This document shows, piece by piece, positions 1 through 13,900 of a DNA stretch of 64,000 nt. The stretch covers positions 451,501 to 515,500 of the forward strand of contig NC_089981.1 of assembly GCF_036417845.1 (NCBI RefSeq), read 5' to 3'. Origin of the DNA: Apteryx mantelli (taxonomy: Eukaryota; Chordata; Aves; Apterygiformes; Apterygidae). A program made the position numbers and the translations under genes. The stretch's first letter is position 1. Every line of letters starts with the position of its first letter. Below the pieces are notes generated by a model. The model was not told where the DNA came from. It saw only the letters and a program-made list of their open reading frames with translations, and made no database searches.

Positions 1-3000
1 CTGGTGCGTGGATCTGATTAACACTAAAACAGTTTGTGAGCAAGTGAAGGGCTGGATTTAAAAGGAATGGATCTAAATCTGATTTTTTGAAATTAAGTTG
101 AAGGCAGAGAAAGAAGGGAAAATGTCTGCACCAGAACATTCAAAGAACTAACAGGGGTCAAAACATTTCTTTTTTGTTTGTTTTAATTCTATGGAGTAGC
201 AGTATTCCTGAAGCCATTTCATGTCAGTTAACAAGGTTTGGAGAAGCCCTTTGATGGTTGATTACAATATTGCTTTAGCAGAGATTTCACTAGAAACCAT
301 GATACCTCTCTGCTGTCTTCCTTCGTTTGTTTCATTTCATAGGTTCACCTTTGACTGCAGCTGCTCAGGTTAAGAAGGATAGGGCCCATCACGACAGTGA
401 GATTTGTCTGCCCTAAGTTATTTTGTTTAAAAGCTAGGTGTCTATTTCACACCTAATCGCATCCTAAAATCAGTTCTGAGGTAGATCAGATGCATCTGCT
501 TCCAGAGACATTCATTTTTTTCCACAGAAGAGCCTAGAGTGATTAAGGGTTAAACTCACTGACTTCCATTGGCATTAAATAGGTGACTTCCTCCCTCAGT
601 TTCCCAATTCGTAAATGAAGGATTTTTTTGACTGACTTTGTAATTCACTGACCTCTGTTAAAACATGCAAATTCTTGCAAAGAGGCTTTACTCACTGGAT
701 TTCCAGTGATGAAATTTCTGGTGAGATAGGACTTGGAGGGTCATCAAGAGGTCACCCAGGACATCTTCTGTCCCTATAAAAACTTAATCGTAACCACTCC
801 TGAGAGAAATGAGCCCAAGCTGTCCTTAAAAGACTCCTGTGATAGGAATTCTTTACCATCCCTGGAGGATGGTGACTCTTCCTACAGCTTGAGGTTTCTT
901 TTTTTTTTTTTCTTTAATGAAGATTTCTCTTTTACATGTTTTTTGGAATACACAGAAGTTAAAAAAGGAGAGAAAATATCTAGATTACAAATGGACTGTT
1001 TTAGCATTCACAATGCTAGGAAGCCAGAGCAGTGGACCTAATGGCCCTTTACACATGGGAAATCCATACAACTATCAGCTTGGAGTAAGGAAGAACTCTG
1101 AGAAGCGTTAGCTGGATAGGTCCATGCATATGCTTGTCCAGTTGAATACTCAGCTACTCCTTTGACTGTTATTTCTTATGGAGAAACCCTGAAATGCCTT
1201 TGTGATATCATTAGAAAAGCATTGACTGACAACTGTTTCTTTAAAATATATTTACTTAAACTTTTCAGTCAAGACAGAACTCATGCTCCTCCTTTGCCCC
1301 TTTCTTTCACGCCTTCCCTTCACCAAGCCTCCACCCCTCCCTCCTCCAGCCCCAAGAGCCCTTCAGGTGGAAGATTTCCTGCGAGAGGGTTAAAGATTGG
1401 TACTTAAATGGTTTTCTTCTCAGCCCTTTTTGCAGCTGCTGGGGTATGAAAGCATCATTCAGCACATCCAGGTCACATCATCCACACAGCCTATTAAACC
1501 ACTTCTCACATAGGCAGGAAACATCAAGATACACCTGTGACACACGAAAGCAAGTAATACATTAGGTGGGATTGGATTATACACTAACAGCCACCTCCTA
1601 AGCAAGTTTTGGAAGCTTTCCAGAAGCCATTCTATGTTCTTTAAAGGTGCTGTGCTCTAACACATTCATACCAGGGAAGACAGAAGTTGAGGAGATAAAG
1701 TTGTACAGCCCTTACACAAAATATTAGATCTCTAAACACAGGTGAGGTAAGTTTTGCAGCTTCTCTGGCTTCTCGCTTTGCTGCGCTTTGCTTTGCTCGC
1801 TTTTCTTTCCTCTTCCTTTTCCTTTCTTCTTGCACAAATGTGAAAATACAGAAAGAAACTTCCACTGAAGTTATCAACTGTCTCTAGTTATCTTTGGCTA
1901 GAATCATATACAGAGCTAGTTCTACAGCCGCAGATTAGATTGCTTCGATATTATTCTTTTGTTTCCCATAACCACCTGAGATTTTAGGGAAGAATGCATG
2001 CAGTAAGGAGATGGTGCAATTTCTCACCCTTTTTGAGATGTTAAGAGTACACATGAGAGTCATTTTATTTTGCAGCTGATTGCATTATGTCATAAACCTC
2101 AGGTCTACCCCTGCAAAGGCACTTGAAGAGATAAGCCATAACTGGTGGCAATCCTCTACTGAATTAGTCATTCTAGTAATCCTCTTGGAGTCAGCAGTAG
2201 GAAACGGGTACCTGCAGCACATGATTCATCACATCTACAAGTAGACTGGTCAGGTGTAATATGCCTAGCTTAGGTACAGGTGCCTACATGACTTAAGTCG
2301 ATGAGATGAGATCAGACAGATGGGAAGTTTGTTTAAATGCAGTTTGGTGGTGATGGAAAGCAAGATACATAGCTGAGCTGTCTGAATTGTGAATCGGTCC
2401 TTTTGTAGGTACACACCTTGTTTTTAGCTCAGGAATTTGCCATCTGCTGGTATTCAGGCATATAGTTTCCCCTGATCATTTCTCTCTTGGTCACTCCTTT
2501 CCGGCTGCCTAAATATGGCCCTGCGATTGCTGTGGTATGCTTCCAGTCATGCTCTGGCTTGGATGGAGCCCAGCTATTTCTTTTCGACTGGGTACTGCAC
2601 AGCCATAAAGGTGTGCTCATTTCATCCCTGTCATTTATTTTGTTGAGAAGTCTACGTCGTTGCTCAGTAGAAGGAAGAGGGGTAGAAAGGATCACGACTT
2701 GGTAAGACGAGGGAGAAACTGACCTCACGTTGTTCTTACTGATCCTTCTCCTTGTAGAAATATCTGAAAGGGAACCATCCGTGTAAATTTTACCCTTCTG
2801 CTTGAAAAACTTTCATCTAGTGTAAGTACAACTGTAAGCATAGGAAAAGTCCCTAACTTTGCCCACTTCCTCTCTCGGCTTCACTTTGTGGGTTTGAAAG
2901 TAATCTTGGGTTTTCTCAGTTTCAGTGTTCCCTGTGGATGCTTGATCACTTCGTGCCTGCACGAGAATTTCTGATTATGCTGCAGATTGAAGTAGTTGGT

Positions 3001-4485
3001 AGATAACTTGGATTAACTGAATCATTCCACAGATTTGCTCACAGATCACCAACACAAATGAGAAGACCTGGTTGTGGTGTAATTCTGCAGGACTTAAAAT
3101 GGTGCATTTTAACACCAGCTGACGGGGAATGTTTTGATACTAGAAGGAAGCCCATACAGTGGATATTTTTATTAAAAGAGTGCCCGCTTTTGGCTGACCT
3201 TAAACTCTCTGTGAAGAGTTTAACCTGGTGGTTCCCAGACTTCTTTGACCAAGGGAATTCTGGTGGTCTGGGTGCATAAAGGCAAGGTAGAAACATTACA
3301 TTCTTTTTAAAGATGTGGGCTACTCATTTATTAGTGACATGTAATGCTCGATGGGTTGTAGCTGGAATACAGGGTGAACCAAAGAAGTCCCATGTTTATG
3401 CTGGAATGTGACCTTGTCTCGAATGAGAAACTGTATGGATGTAGACATGCCTAGGGACAAGGAGCTCAGCCATAACCTAAAAAAGGTGGATGGCATTACA
3501 AAAAGCTCTGAGCTACTTTCAGGGACCAAAAGGGATTATTCTCTAAAGGTCATTCTAACCTGGTGGTGCTAATTTACTTAAGCTCCTCATAGTGAGTGGA
3601 GGAAAAAAGGGTTCTGCAAAGGACCCTAATTTAGTCATTCTGAATCAGCCTATAGAGAGACTTATACTGGCTGTTGAAGGAGTTTAGTTAGATTAGCTTC
3701 ATTAAGCTAAGTTAACCCTTGAAAGGATCACGCAGAGCGTATCAAAAATCACACTAGGTAAAATCAGTACAATGCTGGGACAGAAGATCTCACAAGAGTC
3801 TTTCATTCTTCCTTCCTCTGATAGAAACAATGCTGAGATTTAGAACAACGTGAAATACTACATTAAGTCATATGTGCAATTTTTTTCCCCTCCATGACAG
3901 ATAACCTTCCCAGAACTCATTTTTCAGCCTGTGACATTTCATATTTACGTTTCAAAATGTATATACACAAGAGAGTTCTTTTCTCTGCATGTGGGTACAC
4001 TTCCCTTCTAAACAAGAATTCAAAGATCATGTGTACTTATAAAGCAAATCATCATTCTGAGCAATATTTCCAGGTATTCTTAAAGACACCCATTTTACAA
4101 AGATTGCTGTCAGGGACTTTGTCTCCCCTGAGGGCAAACATGATGCATTATCTGCCTTGTAGTGCCCAAGGTGAACACTCTGGCCTTGTCCTTGGTGCAT
4201 GGAAGGCTACCAGCCATGGAGACAATCCTTCAAAATTCTGGAGGATCAGGATTAAGGAACATATCACAGAGTGCACCTATCTCTGTGCCACCAAAGCCAT
4301 GGCAGAAGCTTTGTACTGTGGAGAATTAAATAGCCGTTAAAAAAAATACATGACAGAAACTAAACACTTCATAAACTTAATACTAATGCTATATCTTTCT
4401 TGGTTTGTATCCACTTCTGATATAGAATTCATTACTAATAATGAAAAAATGCTGATGAATCATGTGTCTGTTTTTGTTTTCCCAG
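1..4485. other. Gene-poor intergenic region upstream of the first OR
   Basis: No coding region is supported here. Open frames are short and show no recognisable domain; the longest (3,894-4,340 +, 148 codons) looks like chance. There are T-rich tracts (about 899-912) and a pyrimidine-rich stretch near 1,797-1,832. Any noncoding first exon of the downstream OR should lie here, because that OR has a splice acceptor just before its coding exon, but I cannot place it. Confidence 0.6.
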
Positions 4486-5464
4486 GTGTATAAGCTCTAT
4501 AATGCATATTGGCACCCAACTGATCCACATGGAGAATGTAAGCAGTGTGAAGGAATTCATTCTTCTGGGCCTTTCAAAGAACCAAGGGGTGCAGAAAATA
4601 TGTTTTGTGGTGTTTTTGTTCTTCTATATTGTTACTGTGGCAGGAAATCTGCTCATCGTTGTCACTGTAGTTAGCAGTCAACGTCTGAACTCCCCCATGT
4701 ATTTCTTTCTCTGCCACCTGTCCATTGCAGATCTTTGCTTCTCTTCTGTCACAGCTCCCAAAATGATTGCTGACTTCCTCGTTGAAAAGAAAACCATTTC
4801 CTTTGGGGGTTGCATGGCACAGCTATTCGGGTTACATTTCTTCGGCGGCGCTGAAATCTTCATCCTCACAGTGATGGCCTATGATCGCTACTTTGCCATA
4901 TGCAGACCCCTCCACTACACCACCCTCATGACCAGGCGTGTGTGTGGCTGGATGGTGATGGGTTCATGGGTGGGGGTGTTTGTGCACTCCCTGGTGCAGA
5001 CCCTCATAACCATTAGCCTCCCTTTTTGCGGCCCCAACAAAATTGACCACTACTTCTGTGATGTCCATCCCCTACTACAACTGGCCTGTACAGACACCTA
5101 TGTTGTGGGCGTCATTGTCGTTGCCAATAGTGGAATGATTTGTTTGGTCTCTTTCTTCATCCTGGTCATTTCCTACATTGTCATTTTGTTATCCTTGAAA
5201 AGGCGAACGTCTGAAGGGCGGTACAAAGCCCTCTCCACCTGTGGGTCCCACATTACTGTGGTGATTCTCTTCTTTGGGCCATGCATATTCACCTACATAC
5301 GCCCATCCAGCAACCTCTCGGAGGACAAGAACGTAGCTGTCTTTTACACTCTCATCACACCCATGCTGAACCCACTCATCTACACACTGAGAAATGAGGA
5401 GATGAAAAGTGCCATAAGAAAACTGTGGAATAGAAAAGTCTGGAGTGAAAAGGGTGAGGTGTAG
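4486..5464 (+). CDS. Intact olfactory receptor, family 4-like (class II)
   Basis: Seven-transmembrane odorant receptor, expected in the cilia of olfactory neurons and coupled to Golf. The frame from 4,502 is uninterrupted to TAG/stop at 5,464 (320 codons). A second ATG at 4,529 (MENVSS) gives 311 residues and fits family alignments better; I prefer it. Counting from 4,502, visible OR hallmarks are N12-V-S (N-glycosylation), GN at 49-50 in TM1, PMYFF at 65-69, MAYDRY at 125-130 after TM3, the C104/C186 disulfide pair, SY at 224-225, KALSTCGSH at 242-250 and PMLNPLIY at 287-294. The CDVHPLLQLACTDTY stretch is typical of family 4. A pyrimidine tract ending in CCCAG at 4,485 is a good splice acceptor, matching the usual OR layout of noncoding exon plus single coding exon. 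AATAAA signals lie near 5,725. Nothing is missing, so it is probably functional. Confidence 0.93.
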
Positions 5465-6260
5465 AACTGTGGTAACGTTTTCTCAGGAGCTGAGAAAATC
5501 AAGTCTCTCTCACTATAATTCCATTTTGGAAAATTTACTGAAAGCTCCCTTTTGAAGAAAAGCTTGGTTTTAGCTGTTGCAGTAATTAGGAAGACACTGA
5601 AAGTTCATGTATTGATTGAAACGACATTGTAAACTCTGTGACTAGCAGGGATTCCCTTTATGTTCTCTTTTTGAATAGCACAGGCCCAGGACTGGGGCTT
5701 CCAAGCACTGCTGAGACACCAGCAAATAAATAAATAAATGAATGCTATCAAAAATGTTAAAATGTGTTCCAGGCAGAGCATCCCATTAGTCTGAGCTCTC
5801 CCAGGTGTAAACTTTCTGTCAGACAAACTCCATCTACTCTGTAATCTACTCAGCTAGGAAACAATGGCCCAGAGTGTCTGCAAGGCTGTTGGTCCCCTGC
5901 TGCTGGAAGCAATTGTACCAAAGGCTTCCTTCCCCTTTACTTTGGAGTAAATGCCTTCTTAGGAGTACTGCATTGTCATATGCTGAATCCATGGGTTAGC
6001 AATTAAACTGCTGATATTAGATGCTGGTTGGGTCATTTGCTGATGCAGATGATATGAAGAGAAGCTTCTCCCCTTCCCATTCCAGTGCAGCAACTCTTTG
6101 CCTTTCTGCAGTAGTTCACCTATCACTAATGCCCTCCTTCCTAACCATCCCCTCTGCCCTTCATCTCTGCCTCAGATTTTGCATTTTACTGTTTAGGCTA
6201 ATAGAGAATCAAAGATCCAAGTGAAAGATAAATTGCTCACTGTAGGAAATTGTCATCACC

Positions 6261-6298
6261 AAAGAAAGCATTGGGGGGCAAAGAAAGCATTGGGGGGC
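6261..6298 (+). repeat. 19-bp perfect tandem duplication
   Basis: The unit AAAGAAAGCATTGGGGGGC occurs twice in immediate succession with no mismatch. This looks like a recent slippage-type duplication in noncoding DNA. Confidence 0.9.
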
Positions 6299-8163
6299 AC
6301 AATTTTATGTGTCAGTGAAAAAAAAGAGTTATTTGGGAATAATTCCTGTACGCAGGATAACTCCTAGCCCAACAGGGCACATCTACAGGCCCAGCCAAAG
6401 GAAGAAACATGTATTCCAAGGGAATAGCTGGAGCAGCTACTACTGCAGGAGGGAAGAGAAGAAATGTGAAGATGGAAGATTAAATCATCTCAGAGGCAGC
6501 CAAAGCTGCCACAGGGAGGTTAGTTCTAGCAGCTAAGGTTCTCCACAAGGCCAAAGGAGCCACGAGGAGCCACGGGACCCTGACTCCTACCTTGCCAGGA
6601 GGAAAAGAGCAAATCAGCTGCGTGAGGGAGAAAGACATCTGTGTAATGCACTCTGAAAGTAATTAAAGCACTTTCTTTTTTCTTCCTTCACTTCACGTTC
6701 CCTATAAACACTTGCTTGCACTTGTGTTGCACCTTAACATGGCTTAAGTGAGATTCAAGATAAGAAGGTGTTCCCTGCACAGGAGAGCAGCAGATCTACG
6801 GACCAAACCCTGGGACAATGTCGGAAATGCTCTGGTTCCCCGAATGCCCTCTGCTCTATGCAGGGGGTGGCAGAGTGGGTTCCCATTTCACAGGCACGCA
6901 CCAGCACACTGCAGATGTCTCTGTGTCTTCTCCTCACCGTGGTGGGTTATGTGGTTGGCAGCCAGCAGGACGGAACTGGGATAAATCCCGATTCTCAAGG
7001 CTTAGAGGGATAGTGTCCCTCAGGCCTGGGCCAGCATGTCCCTCACCCAGCATTCACACTCTGTGGACACAGCTAAGGTGGGACCATCCCCACCTATTTG
7101 TAGCAGTCTAAATTCTTCATGCAATGAAGGACAGTTGTCTAGCTCAGCACCATTGTCAACAGAGAGGGACAGGCGCCTTCAGAGGTTGGTCTGTCTCACC
7201 CGGGGTGGGGCAGGTAGAAAGACAGATGGGGCCCACTGACCCCCTTCATACTGCAACTGCTGAGGGGTTAGGGCACACGGCCAGTTCAAGCTAAGGCTTA
7301 TAATTTAAAAACTGGGAGGGGGGGGTTAATGTTTTGGGGAAGAACGCCATGATTTTTCTGATTTCTCTTCCGGCTGCCGGGTGCTAGCAGGCAACAGCGG
7401 GACCATAGCTTATGGAAGGCATCAACAACAACAACATTTGATTCCTCTACACTTTGGCCCAGATTCTTATAATGACTTAATATGAGGACTAACCAGCTGC
7501 TTCTATATTTTGCAATGCCTGAGTAAAAATACCTGGCAAGTAGTGAGGCCTGACCACAAACATTTTTAAAGTCTTGAAATGATTTCTTCGTTTATTTCTT
7601 GTTTCAAACGTGTACAGACCAGATGTCTAAGTGCCAACAGTCATATAGCACAGTTCTGATATTTATTTATGCTGCAAACGTGCAATGGTAAGAGCAAGTT
7701 AATAAGAAATAAGAAAGCATATGTGAAATATTGGCTTAGAAGGGAAAAAATATCTGACACGTGTAAGAGTCATCTTTACTCAAAAATGTTTGATTGCAAG
7801 GGCAATGTGAACACAAAATCTTGCAAATGGTCAGCCATGACTTTGATTTTAAATAGAAATGTTTCCAAAAGAAGCACATAGCTAATACTAAATGAAGTCC
7901 ATTTATCTGGACAGCATTGGAAAGCAAGCAAGAAAGCAAGCAAACCCCCACACAATGTGACATGGTCTAGGTGATCACGCTCCAGAGTCACCCTGTAGAG
8001 ATTACTCTAATAGCTGTCCAAAATACATATTTTAGCTCCCTGTCCACTGATTCTTTCTGACAAAGAAAACTTCACATGCCTCTGGGATCTCATTGCTTCT
8101 GGTAAGCTTGTGCTTCTGCTGTGCAATTTACTTGAAATATTTCTGCCACAACTTCCCCATCTG

Positions 8164-8165
<2 letters not shown>

Positions 8166-8214
<49 letters not shown>
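8166..8214. repeat. (GA)n microsatellite
   Basis: About 49 bases of uninterrupted GA dinucleotide in intergenic DNA. It is long enough to be length-polymorphic. Confidence 0.97.
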
Positions 8215-8216
<2 letters not shown>

Positions 8217-10111
8217 GTTCTTGCAGATGCTCTTGGAAGTTGTTTTTGCAGAATGAGAAACGGAGCTAGACATTCAGGCTGTCTGTTTCATCCTCTGTAG
8301 TTTTCAGCCCTGGCAGAGATGTGGACTGCTCTCACGACACATAAGAAGCAGCTTGGAGCTGAGAGGTTTTGATGAAACTGCCTGAAGTGGTCCGAGAGGT
8401 CATCAGAGGAGAATAGCAGGCAAACTGTTGCAGACTAGCAAATACAAACTGTGTAAGTTTTCTGATCTTGCTTCTTTGTTTTGTTCAAGCATGACTATGA
8501 AATCCTGCCTTTGAAAAGAGGCATTACTGTTGAGTGACTTTTGTGAGGTGCATTTTATGAAGTAGAAAGAACTCAATTTTTTTTACCCTTTGTTTTAATT
8601 GGTGTCTTCTTTGCTTATTTTTCAGTTATATGCCATTTCCAGAAATATCTGTCAAAAGGAAGTTTCTGGTGTTACAGAGTCAAGGAGTCAATAGGTAGCT
8701 GCAGCACTGCCTATGTACTCAGTTTTAACTTGTCCCCTCTAGCTGTACACATCGTGGCAACAATGCTCTTAACACATATGCTTTGGGCCTCCCCACACTG
8801 CTTTCCCTCTGCCCATGGAGTGGCATGGAGATAGGACTGGAGACACGAAAGAATATTTCCTCTGCTGCTGAAGTTGGAGGGTGGAAGAGGCAGAGATCCC
8901 GTGAGAAAGAACTGATTGACCTGTGATTGTGGAACAGGATTAAGAGCCCAAAGGACTTGCCAGTATTGTGGACATTGTTATGCAGCTCTTGCCATCTATC
9001 TTTTCAATGTAGAAACTGACCACTAGTGATACTTGCGTACTGCACTAGAGTGCAGCAAAGGTGAATACAAGGGTGTTGGTGAGTAAAGGAGATTCAGCAG
9101 CGGTGTATTTATTACCACGGTGGCATCACAGGTGTGTTTATGGGAGTTTCCATAGTCCAGAACTTGGCTGAGGTGTACAAAAACTTTACTAACACATCGT
9201 TAATGCAGATTATCTCCAGTATTCACCCATGTACTGTGTGAAAGGTGGTCTGAGGAAATACAAGCCTGCTCTTTTGGAGACTGAGGTCTCAACCCAGAAA
9301 CTCATGAGCAATAACTGGAACCAATCCACGCAAGATGTAGCCCAGTACAGCACATATAGGACAATGACTCTCCTGCTTCAGGTTTCCTGGCATGCCTTGA
9401 ACATGGTCTGATTTCACTTAGGGCACCTTAGAGACAGTTTGCGCCTAAAGGCACATCTCTGCTAAACAGACATGAGGTAGGTGTCCACTTTACCTCCTCC
9501 AGAAGGATCTACTCTGATAGTTGAAGTGATGTTGATTAGCCAGCTGCCTTGTGTCATGATGTGAATACTGATGGTTGCGCAAAAATGGATGGACATTCTA
9601 CCAGAGCCAGAGAGCACTAGTAAGGACTAGTTCTGTTGAATTCCTTCAGAGGGTTGAAAAAGAAGGTACGTTCACTGCTTGAGCAGAATTCCTTAGGGCA
9701 TGACTAATGTGTTGAGACTCAAATCAAAACATGCACTATCCTTCTCAGTCAGTTTTTCATTTCCAAATCAACACTTCAAAAGTGGATGTTTAGGCAACCT
9801 AGTGACTAGTCTTCCTTTTTAAAAGGGGCAAAGATCAGAAATATGAATCTGGAGGATATTTCCACCAACTCCCTCAAATAAATAAACGGAGCTCGCTATT
9901 ACACACTTCAGTAATACATTCTGAGTTAGATATCAACTGTCACTCCTTGAGAGAAGCATTGACTTTGAAAGGAAACTTTCCCCAAAAGGCATAAAAGGGA
10001 ATACATTGATATTGAACATACCAGTGATCAGTTTGGATGTGTACTGATAACACTGTGTTTCTAATGCCATCACAGGTGGCTTTATTCTGTGCTTCAGGTC
10101 CTGTCTACGTG

Positions 10112-10926
10112 ATGTATATGAAGAACAAGAACAATGTGACGGAGTTTATCTTCCAGGGACTTCACACAAGATGATGCATTAGCAAAAGTATGCTTCACAT
10201 TCTTCTTAGTCTTCTATGCCACTATTATTCTTGGAAACCTGCTTATCATCATCACTATACAGAACAGTCAACAGCTGGACTCTCCCACCCCATACTTCTT
10301 CCTGAGCTGCTTGTCCTTCCTGCTTGTTCATCCTCATAGCAATGGCGTATGATCGTTACACTGCTATATGCAAGCCGCTTCATTACACAAGCATTATGAA
10401 CAAGCATGTGTGTGGCCAGCTGGTAGCAGCTTCGTGGGTGGGAGGCTGTGTGCACTCCCTGGTGCAGACCCTGCTGACTGCTCAGCTATTGTTTTGTGGG
10501 CCCAATGAGATCGACCACTACTTCTGTGATGTACACGCTTTGCTGAAGCTGGCCTGCACTGACACCTACGTGGTTGGTTGCATCGTGGTTGCCAATAGTG
10601 GTCTGATTTCCTCGGGCTCTTTGCTTGTTCTTGTTGTGTCCCACGTCATTATTTTGGTCTCTTTGAGGACACACTCTTCCAAAGGGCGTCTCAAAGCACT
10701 CTCTACCTGCACCTCCCATATCACTGTTGCACTTCTGTTCTTTGGGCCATGCATTTTCATCTGTATGCGCCCTTCCACCATCTTCTCAGCAGACAAAATA
10801 ATCTCTGTGTTTTACACCATCATCACGCCTATGCTCAATCCCTTGATTTACACCCTCCGAAATGAAGACATGAAAAAAGCCTTGAAAAAGCTGTGGAGCA
10901 GAAAAGCAAAGAGGAGTGACACATGA
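10112..10926 (+). pseudogene. OR4-like olfactory receptor pseudogene with internal deletion
   Basis: A relative of the 4.5 kb receptor. It starts MYMKNKNNVTEFIFQGL (ATG at 10,112 or 10,118). The frame then breaks about 20 codons in (near 10,169), where another frame continues with a normal TM1 (ending GNLLIIITI). After a LSCLSFL segment (about 10,300-10,322) the sequence jumps straight into [11 protein letters not shown], so roughly 50-60 codons covering TM2 to mid-TM3 are missing. From about 10,324 to the stop at 10,926 the frame is intact, with [30 protein letters not shown] and [13 protein letters not shown] likely splice acceptor (TTCTGTGCTTCAG) ends near 10,098 and an AATAAA lies at about 11,057. 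The long clean 3' part suggests pseudogenisation is not ancient. It cannot encode a full receptor. Confidence 0.9.
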
Positions 10927-13900
10927 AACAACAGGGTGGATGTTTGTAAGATGACTGTAGCTCAAGAAACCATGGGGAGGCAAAGAGAAGTGTTCAGGAG
11001 GGACTTTTCAGGAATGTTGTTCTATTTTTAGCATGGCTGTTCAGAATAGAACTGAAAATAAATTCAAGGTTTCATGTAGCTCTCATCTTTCTTTGGAAAT
11101 TGTCAGTCAAAAGGATGTGAGGATATTGTCACCAGTCAAACCCAAGCATTTGGGGTGGTATTGTGACTTTTACCTTTAGACACCTTAGAGCTGTGTAAGT
11201 CTCAGGTCTAGGCTTCTCCTGGCATTAAGAGGAATAACTAAGTATTTTGAGAGGTTATGCTTTCCCACTAGCTCCTACGAGCTTCAGAGAGTGGTGTCTG
11301 CTCACGTTTCTACACAAAAAAAGTGATGGTGGTGCTAAGCTTCCAAGAGAAAGCGAATCCTTCGGAATGGCACAGCACAAGCAGGTTTCATCTCACATAT
11401 ATTGGTGTGCTGACATGAGGTGCCTCAACTTGAGAGAGCTGCTGAAGACAGCAAGAGACCTTTGAGGGGACTGCGATTCATTGCATGGTAAAATAGGAGC
11501 ATGAGAGGAGCAGGATGCTGTACTAGGTGTCTGCCTTACAGTGAAGGGTGACATACACTGTACTAGGCTTTCCAAGGCTCCCAGGAACACTGATGGACAC
11601 AGAGGTCGTTCCCCGATGCCAGGCATTCACTCCGATTTTCATCAGTCTGTGCCAACCTGGTGTCTCTGGGAATGCTTCATTTAAAGGAGCTCTGCTAACA
11701 CCTTTCCAAGGCCTTGACCTTATGTCATAGCTGAGCTTTGTAATCTATCAGAGCAGCAATCCAAGCACGGTTAAATACCATAGTCAATGTTGGAGCCACA
11801 TTCCAGTTCAATTATCAGGACATTTTTCACCGCTTTATTTAGAGACTGGATGATGTTTCATACTTTGGCCAGTCGTCTGGTGCTTTACACTATAAAAGTC
11901 TAAGGAATAGGCATCTCAGTGGAAATATGGAGATCCAATATCTCTCCATACTCCATAAGATATAACCTAATTCCTAGCTGAACACTGAAAATTTCCCTAA
12001 AATTCTTAACAGTACTGTTCTTGATTCATCGAGTTTTCCTCAACTGTTTGCAGCAGGGAAACCCCCAAATGCCCCTAGGACCTCCTAAGACTGGGCAATG
12101 CTGTTCTACCGCAAATAGACTTACTTTAGCATTGCTGTCATGACAAGTGATTCAAGGCAGGGATTTTCCCAAATCTCCTCCTGGAACTGAGATTTGGGGA
12201 AGGAAAGAAGAGGAACAGGATTCTGGATGGTGGATCAGAAGGCTTTCTTAGAAAAGCAAACTGTAGATTTGAAGAGACAGCAGCTCTTTAACATTTTAAA
12301 TTCCCTAATTTTGTCTGGGTTTCTCGAGGTGGAGACTAAGGGATAGGTGAATGCAGGACTTAGATGAATGCGAGGCTTATGAAAATCTGTTCTTTTTGAT
12401 GATATTTGTCAGAAAGCATATTTAGGTTTGAGATTGTGATTCTTGATTGAAACATGCTGCCGGTTCTGCTGATGCTTAGCTCTAGATGGCTTTGACCATC
12501 TTAAACATCAGCGCAGAGAGAGGTGTGCAGACATGACTCATTGCTGTGCAGGGAAGCTCTTTGATGACAACCTACCTGTCTTTTTCTGGAAGAGTAGTAT
12601 TGTACATTGCTCTTCCCAGAGACCTGTAAACATACACAGTAAAGTAAAATGATGCCTGTGATTTCTTTTCAAGCTATTTCCTTCCTTTGAGCTGGGAGTC
12701 CACTGAAAGAGACAATTTGGACACCTCAGAAATCTGATTTAAAAATCTCACTTCTCTGTTCAAGATAAGAACAACGCAACATTGATACGTGTAAAAACTG
12801 TGAACTTCACATATCTGATGATACTTAATAATCAGAAACAAGAGATAAACCTTGAGCTTCAGCCTCTGCAGCAACAGAAAGATGACAACTAGCAGGACCA
12901 AACGGCTACATTTTCACATTCTTTTTCCTGCATTTTAGGACCGTCAGGCCAGTGGGATAATAGTGCATATAGTCCAAATGCTTTTACTGCCCCGTGCATA
13001 TTCTAATTTTAGCGTTACTGAGATAAACGGCTTCTGAGATAGTGATGGCCTTTAATCATCACTACTTGATCAAAATTCAGACTATAACATACTGAAGATA
13101 AGTTTTCTCCCCAGCCGTGTGTCTTTGGGCAGAAATAATGATGTTTCGCAGTCATATCACCTTTCTGTAAAATATGCTGGCAGCAGTTTGAAAGAAAGAG
13201 ACTTGTAAAATCCTTCTTTAGGGTGCCATAGATGATCATAGGGACACAATCTTTGCTAGAGTTATGCACAGCTTTAAGGAGAGGAAGTCAGGGGAAATAA
13301 CAGCCCTAACAGGCTTGCAGTGAAATGCAAAGGGAATCCGCAAGACCTCTTTCCATCCCCCTTTGACTGTAAACCTTATGCAGACGCAGGAACCTCTCTC
13401 CTGTCTGAGATTAATTCTGTCACTTTCAGCTCAATAAAGATGTCAACTCCTTCTGCCAACTGAGGGACAGCATTTGTAAACTCAGCCAGAAGCGATGAAA
13501 CATCTACTAGTGATAGAACACCTATCCTTAGAGCTAGCTTAGTTGAATTGATAAAAGGATTCCAAAGCCTTTCCCAACTTTCTCATCTCCCAGAAATGAT
13601 TGGTCATTTATTCTCAAAACCACATTGATGACAGACATGTAGTTGGCAAGTCACCATCTTATTTCAGCATTTTTTTAAGTGAAACAACACTGCAGCTTGA
13701 TTAACTTTCAAATTATGTCCAATGTCCTTAAAATAACCACCAATTCACTCAGTTGCCTCAAGTGGATTGCTGATATGTGGAGATGAAAAGCAGGAACAAG
13801 TTCTTGTTACTTTACAATGGTAGCAAAATTAGAAGTCAATCTTTTTTGCATTTCTGTAGTTTTTTCATGTTTCCAGGCAGAAGGGGAAAAAGGAGGTAGT

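Larger units (their letters stand above)
5465..10097. other. Intergenic region with simple repeats
   Basis: No supported gene. Contents are an AAAT-type run with AATAAA signals at about 5,724-5,740, a perfect 19-base tandem duplication at 6,261-6,298, a GC-richer patch at about 6,540-7,250, an A/G/C-rich AAGC-type run at about 7,918-7,945 and a long (GA)n tract at 8,166-8,214. A short open frame at 6,915-7,013 begins with a signal-peptide-like hydrophobic stretch, but nothing else supports it. Confidence 0.5.

Noticed and set aside
2429-2728. 99-codon minus frame that looked briefly like an integrase C-terminus
   Set aside because: No catalytic motif, no neighbouring polymerase sequence, and the resemblance did not hold on closer reading.
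3894-4340. 148-codon plus-strand frame upstream of the first OR
   Set aside because: No domain, no splice or codon-use support, and it lies where a noncoding leader or intron is expected.
6915-7013. Signal-peptide-like frame MSLCLLLTVVGYVVGSQQ
   Set aside because: Only 32 codons, with no following exon or domain and no clear splice donor; not enough to call a gene.
8166-8214. CRISPR-like or other regular array
   Set aside because: It is a simple GA microsatellite without spacers, and the host is a vertebrate.
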